Positions 1 through 7,417 of a DNA stretch of 15,540 nucleotides are shown here, in pieces. The DNA is from Oxalobacteraceae bacterium. GTDB taxonomy: Bacteria; Pseudomonadota; Gammaproteobacteria; Burkholderiales; Burkholderiaceae_D. The number at the start of each line of letters is the position of its first letter. The first letter of the stretch is position 1. The translations under genes and the position numbers were made by a program. Under the pieces are notes generated by a model that was not told the DNA's origin, ran no database searches, and was given only the letters and a program-made list of their open reading frames with translations. Where the stretch lies: the NCBI GenBank assembly GCA_003537575.1, contig DPRS01000072.1, positions 21,348 through 36,887 on the forward strand, in the 5' to 3' direction.

Positions 1-651
1 GGCGACTGGACCGTATTCTATTGGGCATGGTGGATAGCCTGGTCCCCCTTTGTCGGGCTGTTCATTGCCCGCGTTTCTCGCGGCCGCACCATACGGGAAT
101 TCATCGCGGGCACCGTGTTCGCGCCGACCTTGGCGGGTATTGCCTGGTTTTCGGTATTCGGCGGCACGGCCCTGCACCTGGAAATCTGGCAATCCGTCCC
201 GCTCTCCGAAGCAGTCAAGGCTGATGTATCGACAGCCCTCTTCGTCATGTTCGACGCCCTACCTTTCGGTACCATCATGTCCGTTGTGGCGACGGTGCTG
301 GTGCTGATATTTTTCGTCACTTCGGGCGATTCGGCCACTCTGGTGCTCGGCATGATGAGTACCGGCGGCGATCATGACCCGAGTGCGCGTATCAAGGTGA
401 TTTGGGGGCTGCTGGTTGCCGGCATCGCCACCAGTCTGTTGCTGACCGGAGGCATAAAAGCGGTACAGACCGCAACCATTGTCTTTGCTTTGCCATTTGC
501 GCTGGTGATTATCCTCATGGTGATTTCACTCTGGCGCGCCGTGCGCCAAGACTGGCTAGCGGAACAACAGCGCGAGCGCGCGCTGCGCCGGCGGCTGCGC
601 GAAATCGTCGAAAACCCACCCTCGCCCAATGACCGGCATACATCGCCATGA
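1..651 (+). CDS. BCCT-family osmolyte transporter, C-terminal part (5' end outside window)
   Basis: The reading frame is open from base 1 and ends at the TGA at 649-651, so this is the last 216 residues of a longer protein. BCCT carriers are usually 500-700 residues and import betaine, choline, carnitine or ectoine with Na+ or H+ across the inner membrane. The fragment opens on the family signature (GDWTVFYWAWWIAWSPFVG), followed by a conserved arginine-rich loop (ARVSRGRTIREF). Later comes the conserved FFVTSGDSAT segment and two further hydrophobic helices. The C-terminal tail of about 38 residues is charged and Arg-rich, and shorter than the osmosensory tail of BetP. The stop overlaps the start of the next gene (ATGA), which suggests one operon. 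The substrate cannot be read from this part; the nearby ect cluster makes betaine or ectoine plausible (inference). Confidence 0.93.
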   Translation, partial: GDWTVFYWAWWIAWSPFVGLFIARVSRGRTIREFIAGTVFAPTLAGIAWFSVFGGTALHLEIWQSVPLSEAVKADVSTALFVMFDALPFGTIMSVVATVLVLIFFVTSGDSATLVLGMMSTGGDHDPSARIKVIWGLLVAGIATSLLLTGGIKAVQTATIVFALPFALVIILMVISLWRAVRQDWLAEQQRERALRRRLREIVENPPSPNDRHTSP

Positions 652-1376
652 CAATTGAGCTAATGCTGGCAGCCGCCAAAAGTTTTCTCTTTGTGCTGGC
701 GGCGATGTTGCCTATCCTAAATCCGGCAGCAACTGCGCCGATTTTTTTGAGCCTGACCGATGGCGCATCGCCTGCAACCCGCACCCTGCTGGCACGCCGC
801 ATCGCGCGCAACATGTTCTGGCTGATGACGGGTTCGATGCTGATTGGGTCCTATGTGCTCGATTTCTTCGGCATCTCGCTACCCATCGTACGCATCGGCG
901 GCGGCCTGATCCTCGCTTCCGTGGCCTGGCGCCTGCTTGGAGCGACTCCGGCCACGCCTGACAGCCGGGCTTCCCTCGCCGAGGCGTTTACATCGGACCA
1001 TGCGCACCGCCAAGCCTTTTATCCCCTCACCTTCCCGATCAGCTGCGGTCCAGCTTCGATCTCCGTCGCCATTACCGTGGGAGTCGCCCTACACGATGCC
1101 CGACTTTTGATATCGCTGGCGCGCATGGGCGGCGCCTTGCTTGCGCTAGCAATCATCGGCGTGCTGCTATACCTCGCCTTTCGCTATGGCGAGCACCTGC
1201 TGCGTCTGATCGGCGATGCCGGAACAGCAGTTTTTCTGCGGCTCACCGCCTTCATTCTGATGTGCCTTGGCGTGCAAATTGTCTGGGATGGCTTTAGCGA
1301 ATTAATGCTTGAAATTATGACTGCTTCTGCTCATCTGGTCGCAGTCTCGGCCCCCCTTGATTCCAGCATACGATGA
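648..1376 (+). CDS. MarC-family (UPF0056) integral membrane protein
   Basis: This 242-residue, highly hydrophobic protein has about six predicted membrane segments. The N-terminal region carries the typical PILNPAATAPIFLSLT stretch after the first helix. The middle holds the hallmark FYPLTFPISCGPASI segment near residues 124-138, equivalent to the PLTFP-x-x-xGP motif of MarC/YchE/YhgN proteins. The family's biochemical role is unresolved: the old link of MarC to multiple antibiotic resistance was not upheld, and no transport substrate is established. The ATG overlaps the stop of the BCCT gene by 4 bases and no good Shine-Dalgarno site is visible, so translation is probably coupled to the upstream gene. 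The C-terminal 25 or so residues after the last helix are not typical of the family and may be variable. Confidence 0.88.
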   Translation: MTIELMLAAAKSFLFVLAAMLPILNPAATAPIFLSLTDGASPATRTLLARRIARNMFWLMTGSMLIGSYVLDFFGISLPIVRIGGGLILASVAWRLLGATPATPDSRASLAEAFTSDHAHRQAFYPLTFPISCGPASISVAITVGVALHDARLLISLARMGGALLALAIIGVLLYLAFRYGEHLLRLIGDAGTAVFLRLTAFILMCLGVQIVWDGFSELMLEIMTASAHLVAVSAPLDSSIR

Positions 1377-1382
1377 CTATTT

Positions 1383-1911
1383 ATGGCTAAACTCCACCTC
1401 ACTCCGGCAGGCTTCGCCCTTGGACTATTCAGTTCTATGCTCTGGACCGAAGTTGCCGCCCAGAGCGCTCTCAGTTTCGACTTTTACGGTTCGCTGCGCA
1501 CGCAACTCGAGGGGCAATGCAGGCTATAGGCGCAACCGACTGTACGGCCTGTCTGCCAGCCACCAGGCCGACAAACTATATCTGGCGATAAAGTATGAGG
1601 TTTTCGACACTGGGAACAATCAGCGCGGCAGCTTCTCAACCGATGGCAACCGTTCCATTAATCTCCTGGGCAGCTATGCCTCGGGCAAGAACACGATCAA
1701 GCTGATGCTCGCGAAAGTGGAAAACTATGGCGATCATATTGTCCATCTCGGCATCGACCATCGGCTCTCCGATGATTTAAAGGTCTTCGCCGAGTATTAT
1801 CGGGAAGCTGAAACTGCGGCCCTCACTCTGCGCCGGGGAGGCTTTGACGATTTCGATGCAAGCATTAGCGGCGGCCGTGCTATTGCTATCGGCGTTCGCT
1901 ATGATTTCTGA
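1383..1911 (+). pseudogene. Outer-membrane porin gene disrupted by an internal deletion with frame change
   Basis: Two parts of one porin are visible in different frames. From the ATG at 1383 the sequence encodes a signal peptide (MAKLHLTPAGFALGLFSS..., Ala-rich cleavage region near VAAQS) and a first strand (FDFYGSLRTQLE), then runs into a TAG at 1525-1527. From about 1510, in the other frame, come about 130 porin-like residues: alternating strands such as RLYGLSASHQADKLYLAIKY, and a C-terminal strand ending AIGVRYDF with the terminal Phe used for outer-membrane assembly. General bacterial porins of this type are usually 340-400 residues, so around 200 residues in the middle are missing and the remaining ends are out of frame. 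The gene starts 6 bases after the MarC stop. An open frame spanning 1357-1911 exists but lacks the signal peptide and would not give a barrel. Confidence 0.8.
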
Positions 1912-2047
1912 ATGTCGCTAGAAAGCGAATGGCTGCAATGCCATCAAGCACGCATGGCAGCCACGAAAGAAGAGCTAGCGGGAGCGACGCCCCGCTAGGT
2001 GATTCACATATGCCAGCGAAAATGCTGGCTGGGTCAGGTTTAGGAGC
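1912..2047. terminator. Convergent intergenic region with stem-loops between porin remnant and ectD
   Basis: Three inverted repeats lie between the converging genes. The first pairs 1930-1936 with 1957-1963 (TGGCTGC/GCAGCCA). The second is a perfect 8-bp stem, CTAGCGGG at 1975-1982 with CCCGCTAG at 1991-1998 and an 8-base loop. The third is a 6-bp stem, GCCAGC at 2012-2017 with GCTGGC at 2024-2029. None is followed by a clear T run on either strand, so these are stem-loops in a terminator position and not textbook intrinsic terminators. Confidence 0.4.
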
Positions 2048-2956
2048 CTACAAGGCTTGAGGTGTTAAAGCCGCTACATTTTGGCGCGCCGCAATGTACT
2101 CTGGCCGCGGCTTCAAGCCATCCCTTGGGGCGCCCAGTTGATTGTCGATACTGTTATAGACGAAAAACACATTGCTGCGCGGGTACGGAGAAATATTGCC
2201 ATTGGAGCCGTGCATGGTATTACAGTCGAAAAACACCACTGATCCAGCCTTGCCCTTACAAGAAGTGATGCCTCCCATGTCAGCCAGATAGCGCAGCAGC
2301 ACTTCATCGGGCACGCCGATTTCCTGCTTCTTCAGCGACTTTTTGTAATTATCTTCCGGCGTCTCGCCCTGACAGGAAATGAAATGGCGGTGCGATCCCG
2401 GAATCAGCAGGAGCGGGCCATTGAGTTCATTATTGTCCGTCAGCAGGATCGAACAACTCAAGGCGCGCATGGCCGGCATGCCGTCTTCGCTATGCCACGT
2501 TTCGAAATCCGAGTGCCAGTAAAATTCCTTGCCTTGAAAACCAGGCTTGTAATTGATGCGCGACTGGTGAATATAGACATCGCTGCCGAGAATGCCACGC
2601 GCCACATTCAGCACGCGCGGGTCGCGCACAAGCCGGGAAAAAAGCGGATTCAGGCGATGCACGTTGAAAATCGAGCGCACTTCGCCGCTGCCGGGTTCGG
2701 CGATGACCTCGTTGCGTCCGGCATGCGCGAATGCCTTGCGCATATGCTGCATCTCCGTGTACAAGCCCTGTACTTCCTCCTGCGAAAACAACTCGGGCAG
2801 AAGCAGAAAGCCATTCTCGCGATACGCTTCACGCTGAGCCTGGCTCAGCACGTCGGGCTCGACTGGCTGCGCCGGCTCGTACACCACCGGTTCCTGGCGC
2901 TGCAGAATGCCTGCATTAGACTGGGTGCGAGTCAGATAAGTATTGTGCGATAACAT
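2048..2956 (-). CDS. ectD: Ectoine 5-hydroxylase EctD
   Basis: EctD is an Fe(II)- and 2-oxoglutarate-dependent dioxygenase that converts ectoine to 5-hydroxyectoine in the cytoplasm. The 302-residue length matches the family. The diagnostic segment FYWHSDFETWHSEDGM starts near residue 145 and carries the iron ligands His148 and Asp150; the third ligand is His249 in TMHGSN. The N-terminal half holds the conserved YRENGFLLLPELFS stretch. The start is the ATG at 2954-2956, because GGGAGGA lies about 7 bases upstream and family members begin nearby; the open frame runs to 3085 but that extension overlaps ectC. It is the last gene of the cluster, 13 bases after the ectC stop, so it should be co-transcribed with ectABC. 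Confidence 0.97.
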   Translation of the reverse strand: MLSHNTYLTRTQSNAGILQRQEPVVYEPAQPVEPDVLSQAQREAYRENGFLLLPELFSQEEVQGLYTEMQHMRKAFAHAGRNEVIAEPGSGEVRSIFNVHRLNPLFSRLVRDPRVLNVARGILGSDVYIHQSRINYKPGFQGKEFYWHSDFETWHSEDGMPAMRALSCSILLTDNNELNGPLLLIPGSHRHFISCQGETPEDNYKKSLKKQEIGVPDEVLLRYLADMGGITSCKGKAGSVVFFDCNTMHGSNGNISPYPRSNVFFVYNSIDNQLGAPRDGLKPRPEYIAARQNVAALTPQAL

Positions 2957-2969
2957 TGACCATCCTCCC

Positions 2970-3371
2970 TTATTCGGCGACATCCGGCGCCGCGGCATAC
3001 ACACCATCGGCATCGTGTATTTCATCGCCAACCAGGGGCGGATTGAAGGCACAGACCACGCGCATGTCGCAGCCCGGGTCGGCACGCAGCCAGTGGCGAT
3101 CGTGTTTGTTCAATGCATACATGGTGCCCGGTTCGATGCGGAAAATTTCGCCGGAAGGGATCAGCTCGACCTCTCCACTGCCTTCCACGCAATACACGGC
3201 TTCGACATGGTGCTTGTACCAGATGTGGGTCTGAGTGCCGGCGAACAGCGTGGTCTCGTGCAGAGAAAACCCCATGCCATCCTCACGCAGCAGCAGGCGG
3301 CGGCTGGCCCAGGTGTCAGTCTTGACGTCGCGTTCGGTATTCAGAATATCTTTCAGGCGGCGTACGATCAT
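2970..3371 (-). CDS. ectC: L-ectoine synthase EctC
   Basis: EctC cyclises N-gamma-acetyl-L-2,4-diaminobutyrate to ectoine with loss of water, the last step of ectoine formation. The protein is 133 residues, the usual size, and a single cupin barrel. The residues that bind iron in characterised EctC enzymes are found at the same numbering: Glu57 (KHHVEAVY), Tyr85 (PGTMYALN) and His93 (KHDRHWL). The ATG overlaps the ectB TGA (ATGA), and AAAGGAG sits 7 bases upstream inside ectB. This indicates tight coupling to EctB. Confidence 0.98.
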   Translation of the reverse strand: MIVRRLKDILNTERDVKTDTWASRRLLLREDGMGFSLHETTLFAGTQTHIWYKHHVEAVYCVEGSGEVELIPSGEIFRIEPGTMYALNKHDRHWLRADPGCDMRVVCAFNPPLVGDEIHDADGVYAAAPDVAE

Positions 3372-4666
3372 GCTTCCACTCCTTTCTTGCTGATGACGTT
3401 TTCATTGCTGATTTCGGTGACGGTGTCAGCCACCGCCTGCTCCAGGATATCCAGCCCGGCCAGGAGGGTTTCATGTTCAATCGTCAATGGCATCAGCAGC
3501 TTGACGACTTCATCACGTCCTCCAGAAGTTTCGATGACTAAACCGTTCTGGAATGCCTGCGAGGTGACGCGGTCGGCCAGTTCCGGATTCTTGAACGCCA
3601 GGCCCTGCATGAGTCCTCGTCCGCGCCGTGTCATTTCCGCCGCTGGATAGTTCTGCACCAGCTTGTCGAGATAGGCGGAAACCGTCTGCGCTTTTTTTTC
3701 GATTGCTGTCTGAAATTTTCCATCGCTCCAGTAGTGGTCGAGCGCTGCTGCTGCGGTAACGAAGGCCATGTTATTGCCGCGGAAGGTGCCGTTGTGCTGG
3801 CCCGGCTTCCATACATCGTGCTCGGGTTTCATCAAGACGATTGACAATGGCAGACCATAGCCGGATAGCGATTTGGACAGCGTGATCATATCGGGCTTGA
3901 TGCCGGCCGACTCAAAGCTGAAGAAAGTGCCCGTGCGGCCGCATCCTGCCTGAATGTCGTCAACAATCAGCAGCATTTCATGGCGGCGACACAATTGCTC
4001 AAGCTTTTTCAGCCAGTTCAGGCCAGCGACATTCAAGCCGCCTTCACCCTGTACGCATTCAACGATGACCGCGGCCGGATGGTCGACGCCGCTGCTGGGG
4101 TCGGCAATCAACTTGTCGAGCATGGCAATGGTGTCGACATCCATGCCAAAGTAGCCGGAATACGGTGCATGGTGTACACCCGCTAGCGGCACGCCGGCGG
4201 CGTCGCGGAACTTGCGGTTGCCAGTCAGCGACAGGGCACCCAGCGTAACGCCGTGAAAGCCGTTGGTGAAGGAGATGACGTTATGCCGTCCAGTCACGTT
4301 GCGCGCCAGCTTGATGGCGGCTTCCACGGCATTGGTGCCGGTCGGGCCGGTGAACTGCATTTTGTACTGCATCTGGCGCGGCTTCAGAATGCGCTCATCA
4401 AAGGTGCGCAGAAAGTGTTTTTTGGCGGAGGTCGCCATGTCGAGGCCGTGCACCACGCCATCGTTGACCAGATAATCAATCAGCGCCTGCTTGAGCAGCG
4501 GATTATTGTGGCCATAGTTGAGACTGCCTGCGCCAGCCAGGAAGTCGATGTACTGCTGGCCGTTCTCGTCGGTCAGTTTGGCGTTTTGCGCCTTGGTGAA
4601 AATGGTGGGAAAGGACCTGATATAACCGCGGACTTCGGATTCCAGACGGGTAAAGGTGCGCATCAT
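3368..4666 (-). CDS. ectB: L-2,4-diaminobutyrate transaminase EctB
   Basis: EctB is a class III PLP aminotransferase that forms L-2,4-diaminobutyrate from L-aspartate-beta-semialdehyde and glutamate, the first committed step of ectoine synthesis. The frame encodes 432 residues. The N terminus has the family pattern FTRLESEVRGYIRSFPTIF. The PLP-contacting Asp lies in LLIVDDIQAGCGRTG (Asp236) and the Schiff-base lysine is Lys265 in ITLSKSLSGYG. Two adjacent ATG codons are available: AAGGAG is 4 bases from the first (4664-4666) and 7 from the second (4661-4663). The second gives the better spacing and a family-like MRTFTRLE start. A 55-base gap separates it from ectA. Confidence 0.97.
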   Translation of the reverse strand: MMRTFTRLESEVRGYIRSFPTIFTKAQNAKLTDENGQQYIDFLAGAGSLNYGHNNPLLKQALIDYLVNDGVVHGLDMATSAKKHFLRTFDERILKPRQMQYKMQFTGPTGTNAVEAAIKLARNVTGRHNVISFTNGFHGVTLGALSLTGNRKFRDAAGVPLAGVHHAPYSGYFGMDVDTIAMLDKLIADPSSGVDHPAAVIVECVQGEGGLNVAGLNWLKKLEQLCRRHEMLLIVDDIQAGCGRTGTFFSFESAGIKPDMITLSKSLSGYGLPLSIVLMKPEHDVWKPGQHNGTFRGNNMAFVTAAAALDHYWSDGKFQTAIEKKAQTVSAYLDKLVQNYPAAEMTRRGRGLMQGLAFKNPELADRVTSQAFQNGLVIETSGGRDEVVKLLMPLTIEHETLLAGLDILEQAVADTVTEISNENVISKKGVEA

Positions 4667-4721
4667 GCTTCTCCTTTTCTAGAGGATGAGTAGATGGGTG
4701 CAGCGTGTCTTGCGACCGGAA

Positions 4722-5249
4722 TCAGGCCGCTGGGGCCCAGGGGCCGATCCTGTAAAGACACTCTGCTTCGTGACCACTCGCGCCAAAATCGCTGGCGGCA
4801 AACAGAGTGGTGGTGGTGCAGCCGGCGTCGTGACGCACGGCGAACTGGGTGAAAAGATTGTGCGAAGCCTGGTTGTCCGGGCTGATGGTGGTTTCAATCC
4901 AGCGCAAGCCCTGGGCTTGCACGCAGTGTTGCAACAAATATTGCAGCATGCGTGTACCGAGTTTTTGTCCGCGCATGTGCTCGGCCACGGCTACCTGCCA
5001 GACGAACAAAGTGTCCGGCTGCTGCGGCGGCACGTAGGCAGTGATTGCGCCTGCAAATTCGCCGTTGGCCTCAGCTACCACGCTGGTAAGTGCGTGATGT
5101 TCGCACAGCAGCAAGTAGGCATAACGCGAATTGAGGTCCAGCGGCGGGCAGGCCGCCACCAAGTCATGCAGCAAGGCGCCGTCGCGTCGTCCTGGCGAGC
5201 GTAGCAGGATGTCGTAGCCGGCCGTTGAGTCCGGCAAAAGTCCATTCAT
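4722..5249 (-). CDS. ectA: L-2,4-diaminobutyrate N-gamma-acetyltransferase EctA
   Basis: EctA is a GNAT-fold enzyme that acetylates diaminobutyrate from acetyl-CoA, the second step of the ectoine pathway. The protein is 175 residues. The conserved substrate-side segment LDLNSRYAYLLLCEHH is at residues 37-52. The acetyl-CoA pyrophosphate loop is seen in RGQKLGTRML at 93-102, followed by IETTISPDNQASHNLF. The start is the ATG at 5247-5249, preceded by AAAGGAG with a 6-base spacer; the open frame continues 17 codons further upstream without a better ribosome site. It is the first structural gene of the cluster, 90 bases after ectR on the same strand. Confidence 0.97.
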   Translation of the reverse strand: MNGLLPDSTAGYDILLRSPGRRDGALLHDLVAACPPLDLNSRYAYLLLCEHHALTSVVAEANGEFAGAITAYVPPQQPDTLFVWQVAVAEHMRGQKLGTRMLQYLLQHCVQAQGLRWIETTISPDNQASHNLFTQFAVRHDAGCTTTTLFAASDFGASGHEAECLYRIGPWAPAA

Positions 5250-5339
5250 GGCATTCTCCTTTTTCGGGCAAAAGCTCTCCCTGCAGCAGAATTGCCGCAT
5301 ATTGAGCCTGTCCAGTCGGAAGGGGAAATCAGGAAAGCT

Positions 5340-5921
5340 TTACAGCGTGCCGCCGGGAGATTTGACTTCCAGTAGGGTGGCAAATTGTTCCAATGCGATC
5401 ACCAGCGTATGCTGGTCATTTTCCGGCAAGGCACTCAGCGCACTGGTAAAGCCCTGGGGCAGCGCAGAAGGCGCGCCTTCGATCAGAGCCATGCCTTCGG
5501 CCGTCACAGTGACATAGACATTGCGTCGGTCGCGGGTATCACGCTCTCGCCGCACCAGCTTTTTTTCTTCCAGCCGGTCGACGATGCCAACCACCGTGCT
5601 CGGACTCAGATAAATGGCGCGCCCGATCGATTTCAGCGTGCTCGGGCCCAGTTGAGCGATCGCCATCAATGCCACCAGTTGCGGCGAGGTGATCTTGTGG
5701 GTAGTGCTCAATCGCTTGGAATGGTGCTCGACGCACTGGGCAATCCGCCGCACGCTTTGCAGGATGCGGATTGAATCATTGACAGCGACAAGCTTGGTGA
5801 CATCGTTCATGTCCGCAAGTTTATCGGCATCCAGCCCCTCTGTCTCGTCCTGTGCCTGCTTTGAGCGCGTACTGGCTTTCCTATTTTTGATTTCCGGGAT
5901 CTCCAAGTTGCTTTTTTTCAT
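5340..5921 (-). CDS. ectR: MarR-family regulator of the ectoine cluster (EctR-like)
   Basis: This is a winged helix-turn-helix protein of the MarR family. The DNA-binding part is near residues 80-145: LVALMAIAQLGPSTLKSIG, a recognition helix LSPSTVVGIVDRLEEKKLV, and a wing with RERDTRDRRNVYV. EctR proteins of this type repress ectABC in methylotrophs such as Methylomicrobium (established for those strains; inferred here from family and position). It lies directly upstream of ectA in the same direction, so it may share a transcript with the operon it controls. The start is uncertain. The ATG at 5919-5921 is partly covered by a strong -10 element, so a transcript from that promoter would not contain it. 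The next in-frame ATG is at 5808-5810, giving 156 residues and a complete MarR domain; neither start has a clear Shine-Dalgarno site. Confidence 0.85.
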   Translation of the reverse strand: MKKSNLEIPEIKNRKASTRSKQAQDETEGLDADKLADMNDVTKLVAVNDSIRILQSVRRIAQCVEHHSKRLSTTHKITSPQLVALMAIAQLGPSTLKSIGRAIYLSPSTVVGIVDRLEEKKLVRRERDTRDRRNVYVTVTAEGMALIEGAPSALPQGFTSALSALPENDQHTLVIALEQFATLLEVKSPGGTL

Positions 5922-5948
5922 TGTATGAGCAGTAATATTCCATGTCAA
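5920..5948 (-). promoter_or_regulatory. Near-consensus sigma70 promoter for ectR (and possibly ectABCD)
   Basis: On the minus strand TTGACA (5943-5948) and TACAAT (5920-5925) are separated by exactly 17 bases. That is a perfect -35 and a -10 with one mismatch. Transcription should begin near 5912-5915. No comparably good promoter is seen in the 90-base ectR-ectA gap, so this may be the main promoter of an ectR-ectABCD unit. Confidence 0.7.
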
Positions 5949-6170
5949 ATGATATCTACCACAATCATTCTGATACAAATCATTTCATTTCATTGTTTTT
6001 CTTTGGATATCATGCGCTTTTCTTTTTCTAGATCTACATTCCAGCTCAAAACGGCTGAAACACTGCAGTGTGAGAAAAGAGAATAGGATGTAGCAGAAAA
6101 CATTCTTTCAGGCATAAGAGTGGCATCGTACCTGCATTGCCAACGAAGCCCTGACACATCCTTTTACTAG
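5949..6170. other. Intergenic region upstream of the ectoine cluster
   Basis: No gene is seen in this A/T-rich stretch. It contains ATGATATC (5949-5956) and its inverse GATATCAT (6006-6013), about 50 bases apart and just upstream of the ectR promoter. It also contains the 10-base palindrome CACTGCAGTG (6061-6070). These are possible operator sites, but nothing in the sequence assigns them to a particular regulator. Confidence 0.3.
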
Positions 6171-6371
6171 GGAGTATCGTATATTTCCAGCAGCGCAGAT
6201 CGTGTCAATCGCGAAAGAATCGACGTCACAAACCGGGCACGTGGTTATGTCGAATTAGGCAGCACGACCGTTATCGGCCACGGACGTTTTTTTAATCTCG
6301 GTATAGCATTGGGCGTAACTCCCGCAGCGCCAAAATTTTCGGTAAACGCCTCCGTGCCCTTTCGCTTCTAA
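6171..6371 (+). pseudogene. Remnant of an outer-membrane beta-barrel protein, C-terminal end only
   Basis: A frame opened after a TAG at 6168-6170 runs 66 codons to the TAA at 6369-6371, without ATG, GTG or TTG. From about 6210 it reads like two to four barrel strands: RERIDVTNRARGYVELGS, then FFNLGIALGV, and a last strand VNASVPFRF with the C-terminal Phe recognised by the outer-membrane assembly machinery. The pattern of the last strands resembles the end of phenol-degradation-type (meta-pathway) barrel transporters, but the match is too short to name a family. With no start and no N-terminal barrel it is best read as a decayed gene end. It stops 6 bases before the next ATG. Confidence 0.5.
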
Positions 6372-6377
6372 CTGAAG

Positions 6378-6680
6378 ATGATATGGGTTGTAACGGGGGA
6401 ATCCCATTGGCCCCAATACATGATTACACGAACCCGCATTAACTCTGGACAGTGGTTTTCGACTATTTTTGTAGGGAATAAGATCTCGCCGTCCGACCGT
6501 CTTGCGCTGCGTTCGTGTCGCTGGCTGTTGTCGGCGCTGTTCATTGCCAGCGTCTCGGGTTGTGCAGTCGTGGCTGTGGCAGATGCGGCAGTGACCGTGG
6601 TCGCCACAGGTGTTAAGGTCACAGCAAAGGCCGTGGGAGCGGCGGCAGATGTAATGATTCCGGATGGCGACGAAGAGTGA
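6378..6680 (+). CDS. Small Ala/Val-rich lipoprotein with acidic tail
   Basis: The protein contains a lipoprotein signal: a hydrophobic stretch LLSALFIASVSGC with the lipobox Cys at residue 62 of this frame. The roughly 39-residue mature part is Ala/Val-rich (AVVAVADAAVTVVATGVKV) and ends in DGDEE. It resembles short lipoproteins of unknown function common in Gram-negative bacteria. The 5' end is odd: the lipobox normally falls 15-30 residues after the start, but the only in-frame ATGs (6378 and 6420) put it at 62 or 48. Neither has a good ribosome site, and no GTG or TTG lies in a better place. The original start may have been lost in the rearrangement that left the barrel remnant just upstream. 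A terminator follows at 6705. Confidence 0.6.
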   Translation: MIWVVTGESHWPQYMITRTRINSGQWFSTIFVGNKISPSDRLALRSCRWLLSALFIASVSGCAVVAVADAAVTVVATGVKVTAKAVGAAADVMIPDGDEE

Positions 6681-6704
6681 CTATCAACAATAAAGTTTGT
6701 CGGA

Positions 6705-6730
6705 CAGTCTTCAAAGACTGACTATTTTTT
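6705..6730 (+). terminator. Intrinsic terminator of the small lipoprotein gene
   Basis: CAGTCT (6705-6710) and AGACTG (6715-6720) form a 6-bp stem with loop TCAA, followed by ACTATTTTTT. The T run lies inside the last codons of the converging ktrA gene, where it reads as the AAAAAA of its Lys-Lys end. Confidence 0.7.
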
Positions 6731-7417
6731 AGCCCGCCCGGCAAACCGCTCAATCTTGCGGGTCGGCCCCGACACAATCAGCAAGTCAGCTGGCAAAATG
6801 CGTGTGTCTGGGGTCGCATGCTGAAAGTCTTCATTGGCGCGCTTCACCCCCACCACGGTTACGCCGTATTTTTCGCGCACATGCGATTCCGACAGCATCA
6901 GGTTGTGTGTAAGTGCCGGAGCGTGAATCTTGGCGATGGCAAAGCCGTCGTCGAACTCGATGAAATCCATCAGGCGGCCGGTGACAAGGTGCGCCACGCG
7001 CGCGCCCATGTCCGCCTCCGGGTACACGACGTGATGCGCGCCGATGCGCTGGGCAATCTGGCCATGTTCGGGTGTCATGGCTTTCACCCAGATATCCTTG
7101 ACCCCCAGCTCTGCGAGCGCCATGATGGTCATCAGGCTTGCCGCAAGGTCGGTGCCAATGCCGACGATGGCGTGAGCAAAATCGGCTATGCCCAATTGCA
7201 GCATCACGCCCGCATTGGTCGAATCCGCCTGGACCGCGTGCGTCAGGCGGTCCGCCCACATCTGGACTTGTTCGGCGTCCCTGTCAATCCCCATGACATC
7301 GTGCCCCAGGCGTATCAGCGACTGGGCCACCGCGCCGCCGAATCTGCCGAGACCGATGACCACCACACTGTCGCCCTTCGAGAAGGCGTGCTGCTCCGTA
7401 AAAATTCTACCCAACAA
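6722..7417 (-). CDS. ktrA: K+ uptake regulatory subunit KtrA/TrkA (RCK protein)
   Basis: This 231-residue cytoplasmic protein has one RCK_N and one RCK_C domain, the KtrA layout; E. coli-type TrkA is about twice as long. The Rossmann nucleotide site is visible as VVVIGLGRFGGAVAQSL (glycines around residues 22-28), with the acidic residue ending strand 2 at Asp45 (VMGIDRD). KtrA rings bind ATP/ADP or NAD(H) and gate the partner channel KtrB. The start is a TTG at 7415-7417, preceded by GAGGAG at 7 bases; the frame has no earlier ATG. It overlaps the end of ktrB by 11 bases, so the two are translationally coupled. Confidence 0.92.
   Translation of the reverse strand: MLGRIFTEQHAFSKGDSVVVIGLGRFGGAVAQSLIRLGHDVMGIDRDAEQVQMWADRLTHAVQADSTNAGVMLQLGIADFAHAIVGIGTDLAASLMTIMALAELGVKDIWVKAMTPEHGQIAQRIGAHHVVYPEADMGARVAHLVTGRLMDFIEFDDGFAIAKIHAPALTHNLMLSESHVREKYGVTVVGVKRANEDFQHATPDTRILPADLLIVSGPTRKIERFAGRAKK

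Noticed and set aside
1357..1911. Continuous 184-codon open frame that could be called as a gene
   Set aside because: Its first 50 or so codons are unlike any porin start and run out of frame over a clear signal peptide encoded from 1383; only the C-terminal part is porin, so it is a deletion product.
2384..3650. Long plus-strand open frames opposite ectD, ectC and ectB
   Set aside because: They mirror well-supported ect genes, have Arg/His-rich compositions typical of antisense frames and show no domain.
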